Below, piece after piece: positions 1 through 6,805 of a DNA stretch of 21,331 nt. Numbering within the stretch: position 1 is the first letter of the stretch; every line of letters begins with the position of its first letter. The notes beneath the pieces were generated by a model. The model made no database searches. It saw nothing but the letters and a program-made list of their open reading frames with translations, and was not told where the DNA came from. The translations under genes were made by a program, and so were the position numbers. Source of the DNA: a virus; IMG/VR virus record IMGVR_UViG_3300043409_001911, positions 1 to 21,331 of that record; one strand, written 5' to 3'.

Positions 1-5
1 ATACG

Positions 6-239
6 GTGCAGGTGACGGTCGAATACGCAACGGGTCAGGTCCACGCCCTCGACCTCCTACCGGACAAAGTGTCTCGGCACACTATGATCTCGGTGTTCAC
101 GAATGGTGCCCAGATGTCACGACTATTCAGCACGTCTGAACTCCAAGCGGTATGTGCGCAGCTAGGCCTACCGCGCCCAAAAACAAAAGCGTTGGCGGTG
201 GCCGCCATCCTAAAACTGACAGGTAACCCAAGCACATGA
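6..239 (+). CDS. Small protein with SAP-like C-terminal helices
   Basis: This is a 77-residue protein of unknown function. The frame is open to the window edge, so GTG at 6 may not be the true start and the gene may be 5'-truncated. The C-terminal half (about residues 42-71) has the spacing of a SAP-type helix-extension-helix motif: a Ser-Glu-Leu helix start, a Cys, then a Leu-Gly-Leu turn, then Lys and a second Ala/Leu-rich helix. SAP motifs usually bind nucleic acid, but here the match is by eye only. The stop TGA overlaps the next gene's ATG (ATGA), so the two are probably translationally coupled. The N-terminal half is not recognised. Confidence 0.6.
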   Translation: MQVTVEYATGQVHALDLLPDKVSRHTMISVFTNGAQMSRLFSTSELQAVCAQLGLPRPKTKALAVAAILKLTGNPST

Positions 240-565
240 ACCAGTGGTTTGAAAAAGTCGCGGCTCTTATTTTCTTGCTCCTTCTCGTCGGGCTCGTTGG
301 TTTTTTGACCTTCGTCCCGCTTCCGCCCGCGTCCGAGAAAGCAGTGCTTATGATTATCGGCGGCCTGATGGCCCTCTGCACACAGGCGCTCCCGAAGCTT
401 TTTGGCAACAACAAAGAGGCCGAACTCGATAAGCGGGTCAGCGATCTCACGATTAAATACAATTGCCTGCAGGATACCCACGACCGTCTAATGGAGCTAC
501 TCGTCACGCGCCATATTATAGAACAACAAGGAGTCGTGGCTCGGAAAGAGCCGGGGCGGGTGTGA
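236..565 (+). CDS. Small two-helix membrane protein, holin candidate
   Basis: This 109-residue protein has two strongly hydrophobic segments, at about residues 8-29 (Leu/Val/Phe-rich) and 36-53 (Met/Ile/Gly-rich), joined by a short proline-containing turn. A charged, probably helical or coiled-coil tail follows (about residues 58-95). Two transmembrane helices plus a soluble charged tail is a common build for phage holins and other small inner-membrane phage proteins. No endolysin or spanin lies beside it here, so the holin role is only an inference. The start overlaps the previous stop (ATGA), and its stop overlaps the next gene's GTG start. It could equally be an uncharacterised accessory membrane protein. 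Confidence 0.7.
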   Translation: MNQWFEKVAALIFLLLLVGLVGFLTFVPLPPASEKAVLMIIGGLMALCTQALPKLFGNNKEAELDKRVSDLTIKYNCLQDTHDRLMELLVTRHIIEQQGVVARKEPGRV

Positions 566-861
566 ACAAAAAGCCGACCACGGCGGACTCCCGGCTGAAA
601 CGCGCGGGGGTCTCGGGGTTCAACACCCCAAAGAGGACGCCGGGCCACCCGACGAAATCGCACGTGGTGGTGGCCAAAGTCGGCACGCAGATCAAGACAA
701 TCAGGTTCGGGGAGCAAGGGGCGAAAACCGCAGGTGCTCCGAAAGCGGGAGAGTCGGACGCCATGAAAGCCAAGCGAGCTTCATTCAAAGCGCGCCACGC
801 TAAGAACATCTCGAAAGGGAAAATGTCTGCAGCATACTGGGCGGACAAAGCAAAATGGTAG
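562..861 (+). CDS. Small basic phage protein, DUF6321-like
   Basis: This 99-residue, very basic protein has a conserved-looking core around KSHVVVAK and IKTIRFGEQG, and a C-terminal block containing SFKARHAKNI and AAYWADKAKW. This combination matches a family found widely in short-tailed phages, which I believe is annotated as DUF6321; no function is established. I chose GTG at 562 rather than the in-frame ATG at 463. The family-like sequence begins right after it (VNKKPTTADSRLKRAG), it overlaps the upstream stop as GTGA, and the extra N-terminus would run entirely inside the previous gene. The position just ahead of the scaffold and capsid genes suggests a packaging, assembly or DNA-associated role, but that is inference. 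Confidence 0.8.
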   Translation: MNKKPTTADSRLKRAGVSGFNTPKRTPGHPTKSHVVVAKVGTQIKTIRFGEQGAKTAGAPKAGESDAMKAKRASFKARHAKNISKGKMSAAYWADKAKW

Positions 862-925
862 TCGCCCTCCACCGTCCGCAACAAACTTGTGGACACACCG
901 CAAACAAATGTAGTATGTGCGGGCA

Positions 926-1111
926 ATGAACAACTTAACCCGCCAAGAAATAACCAAAGCTTTTGAGCGCGTAGAGCACCGTGCGATAGCCGGACTGACC
1001 CGCGCTGAGAACCTTGAGCAGGTGAAACTTATGCAAGGTTCCCTGAGAGCTTGCGACGAGTTACGGAAAGAATTTGGCTTAGAGCCAAGATCATCGGAGG
1101 CAATTAAATGA
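926..1111 (+). CDS. Small helical protein of unknown function
   Basis: This 61-residue protein (start at ATG 926) looks entirely alpha-helical and charged, with heptad-like Leu/Ala spacing through residues 8-50. An in-frame GTG at 917 would add three residues. Neither start has a good ribosome site; the sequence before 926 is only weakly G-rich. Its stop overlaps the scaffold-like gene's start (ATGA at 1108), so it is probably co-translated with the capsid assembly genes. No family is recognised. Confidence 0.65.
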   Translation: MNNLTRQEITKAFERVEHRAIAGLTRAENLEQVKLMQGSLRACDELRKEFGLEPRSSEAIK

Positions 1112-2103
1112 CAAACACCAACCCAAGCGCAGCGCTAGACACCACACCCCAACCCAGCGCGGCTGATCCTATCGACGTTGTGGCACAGACCAGCACTCTC
1201 AACGACGACGACCTTATCCGATATATTGAGAGCTTGTCGCCGCCAAAACCGCAGACTCAAGAGTCACCAGTGGACAACGTAATCCCGTTTGCTGCGCCGA
1301 CACCTGCGCCCCAAGCTCCAGCTCTTGGCGAAGGCGGGTTCGACTCTTTGTTCGCTCCGCCCGCGCCGGTTCCACAACCCGCACCGACCTTCACCCCCGA
1401 GATGATGCAGTCGACCATCGACACAGCAGTGAGTAAGGCGCTGGCAGAGTTCGCGGCCAAGCCCGCCGCACCGCTGGCCTCACAGTTCTTATCTCCAGCG
1501 GACATGGGCTTGACCCCTGCGGAGTCCGAAGCTTTCGGAGACTCGATCCCGGTCATCCGTAAAGTAGCCGAAGCCGCCGCCGCCGCCGCTCGCAGTGAAG
1601 CCAACGCGGAAATCAGCGCGCTGAAAAACCGCGTGGAACAAATGGAGTCTTCCGTAAACTCTCGCATGACTGAAACCATCGGGGCCGCCTACCAGCAGCA
1701 GCTCGCTTCGGCGGTGCCAGACCTTAACCAACTCGTCTCAACGCCAGAGTTCAAAGCGTTCATCAGCGACACCGTTCCTATGACTGGTGAGCGGATTTCG
1801 TCGGTGCTTTCGGCGGCGCACGCCAACCGGGACTTGCCGAAGATAACTCGTATCATGGCGGAGTTCCGCAGCAAGCTCGGGCAAAGCCCGCTCGATGGGC
1901 TTGTCCAGCCTTCGGGTGTGGCGGCGTCCCCCAAACTGTCTACCCCAATGGCTGCACCTGCACCAAAAACGCTCCCTTGGACAAACCGGCTGAAAGCCGC
2001 CAAACTCTTCGACGCAGGAAAGATAACCAAAGCGCAGTTCGACGCGGTGGACGCAGAGTATAATGCGGCGGACCTTCAAGGAAGGATCGACTTCTCGGCG
2101 TAG
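1108..2103 (+). CDS. Probable capsid assembly scaffold protein
   Basis: This 331-residue protein lies immediately upstream of the major capsid gene, the usual place for a phage scaffold. About residues 1-110 are rich in Pro, Ala, Thr and Asp and look disordered, with an acidic stretch (LNDDDLIRYIESL near residue 31). Residues about 110-225 are Ala/Glu/Lys/Arg-rich and probably helical or coiled, and the tail about 270-331 is basic (WTNRLKAAKLFDAGKITK) followed by acidic residues. Scaffolds of T7-like phages share this disordered-then-coiled pattern with a charged C-terminus that contacts the coat protein. There is no cysteine. No serine-protease motif was seen, so a protease-scaffold fusion is not supported. 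The call rests on position and composition, not on a clear sequence match. Confidence 0.75.
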   Translation: MTNTNPSAALDTTPQPSAADPIDVVAQTSTLNDDDLIRYIESLSPPKPQTQESPVDNVIPFAAPTPAPQAPALGEGGFDSLFAPPAPVPQPAPTFTPEMMQSTIDTAVSKALAEFAAKPAAPLASQFLSPADMGLTPAESEAFGDSIPVIRKVAEAAAAAARSEANAEISALKNRVEQMESSVNSRMTETIGAAYQQQLASAVPDLNQLVSTPEFKAFISDTVPMTGERISSVLSAAHANRDLPKITRIMAEFRSKLGQSPLDGLVQPSGVAASPKLSTPMAAPAPKTLPWTNRLKAAKLFDAGKITKAQFDAVDAEYNAADLQGRIDFSA

Positions 2104-2179
2104 CGCCGGGAGTCGGTAAGAGTGCAGCACCCACGAGTATGAGAACAAAAACATTTTAACGCACACGGAAGGTAAACAG

Positions 2180-3142
2180 ATGTCACGAGTAAACACAGGC
2201 GGGATACCCGCAGCCGCAGGATACCCGCAATATTCGGGCTACCTAACATCTCCGGTAACCTCGAACAAAATCATCGAGCTGTATAAGTGCGGCTCGATCT
2301 ACCAAGAAATTGCCACGACCGAATATCTTGGCGAAATCCAAGGCAAAGGCGACCAAGTTCAATTCTTCCGCCAGCCAGAAGTAATTATCCGCGACCATAT
2401 CAAAGATGGCCGCATCAAGCACGACACGCTTGAGGCAAAGCAAATCACCTTGTCGATCGACGAGGCGAATGAGTTCAGCTTTAAGATGGCAATGGTCGAC
2501 GAAAGCCAGATGGAAAACTGGCCGATGTTCCGCGAAGCCATGATGAACAGCGCGGTTCGCACTATGGCACAGCGCCAAGACACCCGCATCCTTGGGTCGA
2601 TCTATGCCGACGCAGCCCCAGCCAATCGCGGCGCGAATGCCGGACTTGAGTCCAACTGTTACAACTTAGGCACGCCTGGGGCTCCGGCCATCATCACGAA
2701 AGACAACGTGCTCGACACTTTGATCGCGCTCGGCGCGGTTCTGGACGAACAGTGCATCCCTGCGGATAGCCGCTGGATTGTTGTGCCGCCGAAGTTTAAG
2801 CAGCTTCTGCTTTCTTCGCCTATCCTCTCGGTCGCGCAGTCAAGTGGACTCCAAGAGTCCACCATGTTGAATGGACGCCTGCCGCAAATGATCGGCGGGT
2901 TTAACATCTATGTGTCCAACAACCTCACTCGCGTCACCGACCCTGTGACAAACCTGCCAACCTACAACATCATCGCGGGATATAAGGGCGCTTTCGTCTA
3001 CGCTAACCATTTGGCGCAGACCCGTCAGACTGATGATGCACACACGTGGGACCACTACTATCAAGGCTTGATGGTTTGGGGCTTCGGCACAATTCAACCG
3101 ACTGGCCTCGTCCACTTGTATGCGAGTATGCCCGGTAATTGA
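2180..3142 (+). CDS. Major capsid protein (HK97-fold type expected)
   Basis: This 320-residue protein has the hallmarks of a podovirus coat protein. It starts near 'TSNKIIELYKCGSIYQEIAT'. A helical segment is followed by DTRILGSIYADAAPANRGAN (about residues 134-153), and then by LGAVLDEQCIPADSRWIVVP (about residues 184-203). This 'asymmetric DTR...N.G', then 'LDE..IP...RWIV.PP' pattern recurs in capsid proteins of many tailed phages. The C-terminal part has alternating beta-like stretches ending in a Gly-rich loop. Position directly after the scaffold and before a terminator agrees with the most highly expressed gene of the particle. A GGAAGG site sits about eight bases before the ATG. No delta-domain cleavage motif was seen. 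Confidence 0.87.
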   Translation: MSRVNTGGIPAAAGYPQYSGYLTSPVTSNKIIELYKCGSIYQEIATTEYLGEIQGKGDQVQFFRQPEVIIRDHIKDGRIKHDTLEAKQITLSIDEANEFSFKMAMVDESQMENWPMFREAMMNSAVRTMAQRQDTRILGSIYADAAPANRGANAGLESNCYNLGTPGAPAIITKDNVLDTLIALGAVLDEQCIPADSRWIVVPPKFKQLLLSSPILSVAQSSGLQESTMLNGRLPQMIGGFNIYVSNNLTRVTDPVTNLPTYNIIAGYKGAFVYANHLAQTRQTDDAHTWDHYYQGLMVWGFGTIQPTGLVHLYASMPGN

Positions 3143-3182
3143 TGGGCGCGCCGGAACAACGCTAAGATAAAAGGATACTATA

Positions 3183-3752
3183 ATGGCAACACATAAGCTT
3201 TTCCAAGGTGGACTCCGGGGTCGCACGGGTTTCCCGACCACTTTGTTTCCATCAACCGACGTAGAGCCAGATCAATATTTCCAGCCGGACCACCGGCAAG
3301 GGGATATTGTGACTTCGCAAAACCGGCGGTTTGTTTTCAAAGACTCCGACGTCCGCGTCGGTTTCAGCACTGACTTCTCTGACGGGCTATCCGAGTATGT
3401 CGACTGTCTCGAAGCGCCATTCGCGGCGGGCGATATTATCGAGGCTGTGATCCTGCCGCGCCACACTTCGGTGGACCGCATTTGGGTTAACGTCGAGCTG
3501 CCAGCCGCAGGGCTTCTGTTCGACATCACATTGCGGGGCAACTCGGCTTCGTCTGGCGGACCAGCGGTTTTGGCTGCGGGCATCGACGGGAGCGTGGTTG
3601 GGTCGCAGCTTATCGTTCTGCCTGACCATATCTACTTTGACCAGAACGACATGCTCCAGCTTGTCTTGACTACGGTTGACCACGCAGCTCTGCTGTGCGG
3701 TAACTTCACAGTGTCGCCGGTAATCACTGAGTATTGCCGAGGCGTAAACTAA
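3183..3752 (+). CDS. Probable capsid decoration or minor head protein
   Basis: This 189-residue protein has no family that I recognise. The first 60 residues are polar and Gly/Arg/Asp-rich. The rest alternates hydrophobic stretches with Gly/Asn/Ser turns (VILPRHTSVDRIWVNVELPA, then an AGIDGSVVGSQLIVLPDHIY stretch), which suggests a beta-sandwich. It is preceded by AAGGA eight bases before the ATG, and it is the last gene before the strong terminator at 3764-3796, so it is likely made at levels comparable to the coat protein. That setting, together with the small beta-rich build, points to a head decoration or cement protein, or a head fibre base. An alternative is a head-completion protein. 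Confidence 0.7.
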   Translation: MATHKLFQGGLRGRTGFPTTLFPSTDVEPDQYFQPDHRQGDIVTSQNRRFVFKDSDVRVGFSTDFSDGLSEYVDCLEAPFAAGDIIEAVILPRHTSVDRIWVNVELPAAGLLFDITLRGNSASSGGPAVLAAGIDGSVVGSQLIVLPDHIYFDQNDMLQLVLTTVDHAALLCGNFTVSPVITEYCRGVN

Positions 3753-3763
3753 CCCACCCACTT

Positions 3764-3796
3764 ACACGAGGGGGCCACACCCCCTCGTGTCTTTTT
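3764..3796 (+). terminator. Intrinsic terminator after capsid genes
   Basis: A perfect 11-bp stem (ACACGAGGGGG at 3764-3774 pairing with CCCCCTCGTGT at 3780-3790) closes a five-base loop (CCACA), followed by C and five T at 3792-3796. This is a textbook Rho-independent terminator. It starts 11 bases after the stop of the 3183-3752 gene and precedes the next ribosome site by only a few bases, so it separates high-level capsid transcription from the connector and tail genes. Confidence 0.93.
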
Positions 3797-3802
3797 AATT
3801 TT

Positions 3803-3807
3803 GGAGG
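3803..3807 (+). promoter_or_regulatory. Shine-Dalgarno site deciding the 3813 start
   Basis: GGAGG sits five bases before ATG 3813. An in-frame TTG at 3801 lies before and over this site, so ATG 3813 is the supported start. The sequence follows directly on the T-tract of the capsid terminator. Confidence 0.85.
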
Positions 3808-3812
3808 AAAGC

Positions 3813-4202
3813 ATGACTACCATCAAACTCTTACAAGCCGAAGACGGCGCGGTTTTTGCATTCGACGCAAAGTTGTATGAAAGCCGCGCAAACCTTAGTC
3901 TCATCGAGGTGGATATTGATCCCGTTGCCGCACTTGCGCACACCAACACACTACTCGCGAATGCAGGGATAGCCGCTCAGCGGCCCGTCGCGCCGCTGGA
4001 CACTCTTCGCCGCCTAGCCCCGCCCCCTGTCGTCGAGACAGCGAAACCTGTCAAGGCTGAGGCTCCATCACCCGCGCCTGACGACTCCGCGAGTCCGCCA
4101 AAAACCGATGAGTCCACACAAGTGCTGCCACCTTCGGGCCTCGTGGATGCTCCATCTTCGGAGCCTACCACGGTCTCGGCGGCTTCTATTTTCGGCGACT
4201 GA
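3813..4202 (+). CDS. Proline-rich small protein, unknown function
   Basis: This 129-residue protein has two parts. Residues 1-58 look folded (TIKLLQAEDGAVFAFDAKLY is beta-hairpin-like, then a DPVAALAHTNTLL helix). Residues about 59-129 are Pro/Ala/Ser/Glu-rich and probably disordered, ending in SAASIFGD. It is the first gene after the capsid terminator and stops just ahead of the adaptor gene (next ATG at 4204). Small proteins with a short N-terminal domain and a Pro-rich tail are common between the head and connector genes of podoviruses, but I recognise no family. A role as a head-assembly partner is only a guess from position. Confidence 0.7.
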   Translation: MTTIKLLQAEDGAVFAFDAKLYESRANLSLIEVDIDPVAALAHTNTLLANAGIAAQRPVAPLDTLRRLAPPPVVETAKPVKAEAPSPAPDDSASPPKTDESTQVLPPSGLVDAPSSEPTTVSAASIFGD

Positions 4203-4203
4203 T

Positions 4204-4977
4204 ATGGCGTCTTGCCGACCCCTCCTCCGTGACCTTATCCGACGCGCGCGTTATATTTTGGCGGACACGGTTTCCACAGGAGAGGGGTCGGCAGTCACGG
4301 ACCATGAAGGGTCGTGGTCCGACACGGCAATCGTCGACTATATAAACGAGGGGATCGGCCTCCTGCAATCTCTGCGGCCCGACGCCTTCATAAAACTTAT
4401 CAACCTCCGCCTGACTCCCGGTGTGAAACAAGTCGCTCCCGAGGGCATCGACCGGATAGCCGAGGTGCTCAATGCAACCGACGCCGACGGCAACATCATC
4501 GGGGACATCCAGCGGCGCAGCGACACCGCGCTATCACGACTTCCAGCGAACGTGGGTTGCTCCGGCAATCCTGACGTGACAGACACCTGCACAAACGCAG
4601 AGGCATATGTTGCGACATCCGCAACAATAAACGACTTTGACCCTCGGAGCTTCGACATTTACCCGCCGCCGCCGCGAAACGCGGACTCCTACGTCTGCGT
4701 TCGAGCGGTCATGGACCCCCCGTGCTTTTGCGCGAACCGGCCCGGAGAAGAGTTCGACATCCCGGTTAAGTTCCACGCGGCCATTATAGATTGGGTCATC
4801 CACCGGGCCTACCTGCGGGACATCGAGAGCACCTACGCAATCGCGCAGTCGACCAACGCTTTCAACCGGTTCTACACCATCATCTCAAACGGCCAGACTG
4901 GCGAGTCCAAGTTTGGCTCTGGGTATTTCTTAGGTGCCGAGGGCAGCGGAGACCCGCAAGCAAAAGCCCGCGCATAG
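4204..4977 (+). CDS. Head-tail adaptor-like protein, DUF6682 type
   Basis: This 257-residue protein matches the pattern of the phage adaptor family annotated DUF6682: an N-terminal helical pair (DLIRRARYILADTVS, then a Trp-Ser-Asp followed by IVDYINEGIGLLQSLRPDAF), a central strand region with FDPRSFDIYPPPP (about residues 150-163), and a C-terminal helical block (FDIPVKFHAAIIDWVIHRAY). In podoviruses this protein bridges portal and nozzle. ATG 4204 is chosen because the family-like sequence starts there; the frame is open further upstream but lies inside the preceding gene. It carries a Cys-rich insert (PPCFCAN and a DTC motif) that I do not associate with the family. It is followed by a second connector gene nine bases downstream. 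Confidence 0.8.
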   Translation: MASCRPLLRDLIRRARYILADTVSTGEGSAVTDHEGSWSDTAIVDYINEGIGLLQSLRPDAFIKLINLRLTPGVKQVAPEGIDRIAEVLNATDADGNIIGDIQRRSDTALSRLPANVGCSGNPDVTDTCTNAEAYVATSATINDFDPRSFDIYPPPPRNADSYVCVRAVMDPPCFCANRPGEEFDIPVKFHAAIIDWVIHRAYLRDIESTYAIAQSTNAFNRFYTIISNGQTGESKFGSGYFLGAEGSGDPQAKARA

Positions 4978-4986
4978 GAGCCGACA

Positions 4987-5619
4987 ATGACGTGCAGCAG
5001 TAATCCTATCGACACTGTCCCGTGGTCGGCGTTCGCTCCAGCGGTGCTTCTGCACTGCCCGACCGCGCCGTTGAACGTCATTGAGCACGCCGTGCGGGAG
5101 ACCGTCATTGAGTGGGCCGAGCGGTCTATGTCACTGGTGCGTGACATCTTTATCGACGCCCAAGAAAATGTGCGGGACTATGAAGTGGTGGCCGAAGACG
5201 GCTACAATATCCACACATTCAACAACGTGTCCTACCACGACCGCAACTTGCGCGCCGCCGGGTTCTCCATGCACCACGATCTCTGCTACGGCTACTACGC
5301 CTTCAGAATACCTTCGGCGCTGTTGCTTGGCGAGACGCCCGACTGCGACGAAGCGCGGGCCATCTATGTTTCTGCGGTGGTCAAACCCTCGCAGGTTTCG
5401 TGCAGTGTTGACCGCTGGGTGTTCGAGCGACACGCCGAGGCCATATCGACTGGGGCTATATCCCGCATGGCGCTTATAGCCAATCAGGACTGGACATCTG
5501 TGCAGACTGCGGGTATCATGCTGCGTAGGTGGGAAGCGTTCCTTGGCCGCATAAAAAGCGAAGTCTCTAAGAACTACTCCACCGCGCCTAGCTTTATGCG
5601 AGCGAGGCGGTTTATCTAA
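4987..5619 (+). CDS. Second connector or tail-adaptor protein
   Basis: This 210-residue protein resembles the second small connector gene that follows DUF6682-type adaptors in many podophages. The N-terminus runs from an aromatic/Pro segment (DTVPWSAFAPAVLLHCPTAP) into a helix ending in EWAERSMSL. A beta-rich middle follows. The C-terminus begins at HAEAISTGAISRMALIANQ, continues with a Trp, and ends in a helix and a basic tail (SEVSKNYSTAPSFMRARRFI), a recurrent ending in this group. The role is inferred as part of the head-tail junction. AGGAG precedes the ATG by six bases, and the preceding gene ends nine bases upstream. It has five cysteines. The stop is followed by the 179-base leader region. 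Confidence 0.7.
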   Translation: MTCSSNPIDTVPWSAFAPAVLLHCPTAPLNVIEHAVRETVIEWAERSMSLVRDIFIDAQENVRDYEVVAEDGYNIHTFNNVSYHDRNLRAAGFSMHHDLCYGYYAFRIPSALLLGETPDCDEARAIYVSAVVKPSQVSCSVDRWVFERHAEAISTGAISRMALIANQDWTSVQTAGIMLRRWEAFLGRIKSEVSKNYSTAPSFMRARRFI

Positions 5620-5623
5620 GACC

Positions 5624-5713
5624 CCAAATAAAAGGTCACCAACCTATGACACGCACCTAACCGAAGCACTAAAGAACACCAAATAAAAGGTCGCGGTGTT
5701 CCAAGGCACCTAA
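5624..5713 (+). repeat. Two-copy imperfect direct repeat in leader
   Basis: Both copies begin with the identical 14-mer CCAAATAAAAGGTC (5624-5637 and 5679-5692) and end with the identical 8-mer GCACCTAA (5653-5660 and 5706-5713). The middle differs (15 versus 13 bases). The first copy is flanked by GACC/GGTC, a short dyad. The second copy lies inside the 7-bp hairpin. Duplicated flanks with a variable centre look like paired binding sites or a duplicated leader, not chance. Confidence 0.8.
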
Positions 5714-5760
5714 TGGAAACGATCGCGGTCACTATAGGCAGTGGACGACAGGGCGCATAA
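5713..5760 (+). CDS. Possible 15-codon leader peptide
   Basis: ATG 5713 opens a 15-codon frame (METIAVTIGSGRQGA) with AAGG at 5703-5706, six bases ahead. It overlaps the promoter-like string. The codon choice looks like coding sequence, so it may be a leader peptide or a remnant of a lost gene. A chance frame is equally possible. Confidence 0.2.
   Translation: METIAVTIGSGRQGA
5729..5743 (+). promoter_or_regulatory. T7-class phage promoter-like sequence
   Basis: The bases TCACTATAGG at 5729-5738 are identical to positions -8 to +2 of the T7 class III promoter, and AG follows after one base as in GGGAG. The expected start would be G5737, about 60 bases before the tail gene at 5799. The upstream recognition half (T7 -17 to -9) does not match, which is expected if a divergent single-subunit RNA polymerase is used. 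No polymerase gene lies in this window, and only this one intergenic copy was found. The match also contains a small CACT/AGTG dyad. Confidence 0.35.
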
Positions 5761-5798
5761 GTGGTAAAGGGGCGTCAGGCCAGCCTACGGGAGCAAAT

Positions 5799-6797
5799 AT
5801 GTCTGACACCTCTGACCAGTTCGTCGCCCCCGGCGACACCTACGAGCAGCGCTACGGTCGAGGACGTCGGGCGCTGCAACGGGTCAACTTAAGAGGGTCG
5901 GCGTTTAACGGTGACCTATATATCACCGACGGTTTCTCGGACTCCAGCCAAGCACGGAACCCGGCCAACGACTTTAGGCCTGAGCTGTTCGCGCCGCAAG
6001 AGTTCGTGGACCCAAGATCACGGCAGCCGGGTCTCTTCGGCAGTTATGGGGTGCAGTATCTCGACGACCACTACCCACTGCACCACATCAACAACACAAA
6101 GCTAGTCAAAACGCCCGACCTGAAATCTGTTGTGGTTAGCGCGAGACAGTGTGGCTGCTCGGTCCTGACTCTGGAGTCGGCCCCGACCCTTTTGATACGG
6201 CGGCGAGGGCAGGAACAAGCCTGCCTGCGATACCTGCCGTTTGAGATCACTGGCTCCGGGAGCGAAGCGCACTACCTGTTTGACAGAAAGCTAGACGCCT
6301 TGACCCCCGGCAGGTATGAGATGATGTTTGTTATCGGGGGCACACCCCACATAACGGACCCCGCCTGCGGCACCCTTTGTGTGGTCGCGGAACTGACTGT
6401 CCCCAACCGATGCAATATCGGCGGGGTAGCGGCGGTCACCGCCCAAGAAATAGCAGCCCCCTCAAGGCCAGAAGGAATTGAAGACGTGTTCGACGGATTA
6501 GAATTTTTCAACGCACAACTCTGCGGGGTTTTGGAAAGCGACGCAGTTGTCCTGCCTTTGTCCGCAGAAGACACCGCGTCTTTGTGTGCGGGTATCCGCT
6601 GCCACCCTGTGCAGCTACGGATCACCGACGGAACAAAGAGCGAGGTCATCGAGATCACCGAGTGCGTAGCGGGGCAGCCTGTGGTGGTTAGGGGCGCGAC
6701 AAACATGCAGCCGCGCCGGTTCCCTCGTGGCTCGCGAGTCCGGTTCGAGTGGACCGCCGCCAACGTCCGCAACGCCTGTGAACCCTGCCCAATCTGA
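5799..6797 (+). CDS. Cysteine-rich tail appendage protein 1
   Basis: This 332-residue protein has no family match that I can name overall. Residues 1-105 are polar, with Arg/Tyr/His-rich turns. The middle is beta-like. Residues about 275-324 form a module (ITDGTKSEVIEITECVAG, then VVVRGATNMQ and RFPRGSRVRFEW) common in phage tail and fibre-base proteins, where a short strand pair is followed by 'RG...' and 'W/FP.GS.VRF'. A related module opens the next protein. Twelve cysteines are present (for example RQCGCS and NACEPCPI). GGGAG precedes the ATG by five bases. The location between connectors and nozzle supports a tail knob or fibre-base role. Confidence 0.65.
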   Translation: MSDTSDQFVAPGDTYEQRYGRGRRALQRVNLRGSAFNGDLYITDGFSDSSQARNPANDFRPELFAPQEFVDPRSRQPGLFGSYGVQYLDDHYPLHHINNTKLVKTPDLKSVVVSARQCGCSVLTLESAPTLLIRRRGQEQACLRYLPFEITGSGSEAHYLFDRKLDALTPGRYEMMFVIGGTPHITDPACGTLCVVAELTVPNRCNIGGVAAVTAQEIAAPSRPEGIEDVFDGLEFFNAQLCGVLESDAVVLPLSAEDTASLCAGIRCHPVQLRITDGTKSEVIEITECVAGQPVVVRGATNMQPRRFPRGSRVRFEWTAANVRNACEPCPI

Positions 6798-6805
6798 GAG
6801 ACGCT

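Larger units (their letters stand above)
5620..5798 (+). other. Gene-poor leader with repeat, hairpin and promoter-like element
   Basis: This is the longest non-coding stretch between major genes in the window. It holds two copies of an approximately 36-base unit (5624-5660 and 5679-5713), a 7-bp stem GAACACC/GGTGTTC with a 14-base loop (5674-5701), a T7-promoter-like string (5729-5738) and a ribosome site GGGAG (5789-5793) five bases before ATG 5799. It lies between the connector genes and the tail appendage genes, so it probably controls expression of the tail operon. There is no T-tract after the hairpin, so it is not a simple terminator. Confidence 0.6.

Noticed and set aside
463-561. Upstream ATG at 463 for the DUF6321-like gene
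   Set aside because: It would place 33 extra residues wholly within the previous gene. GTG 562 overlaps the previous stop as GTGA and begins at the family-like N-terminus.
4108-4203. Upstream ATG at 4108 for the adaptor gene
   Set aside because: The extension lies inside the proline-rich 3813 gene, and its sequence (Arg/Leu/Ser-rich) does not resemble the adaptor family. ATG 4204 starts just after the previous stop.
5674-5701. Hairpin GAACACC/GGTGTTC as a terminator
   Set aside because: The 14-base loop is long and no run of T follows, so it does not fit an intrinsic terminator; it is kept as part of the leader structure.
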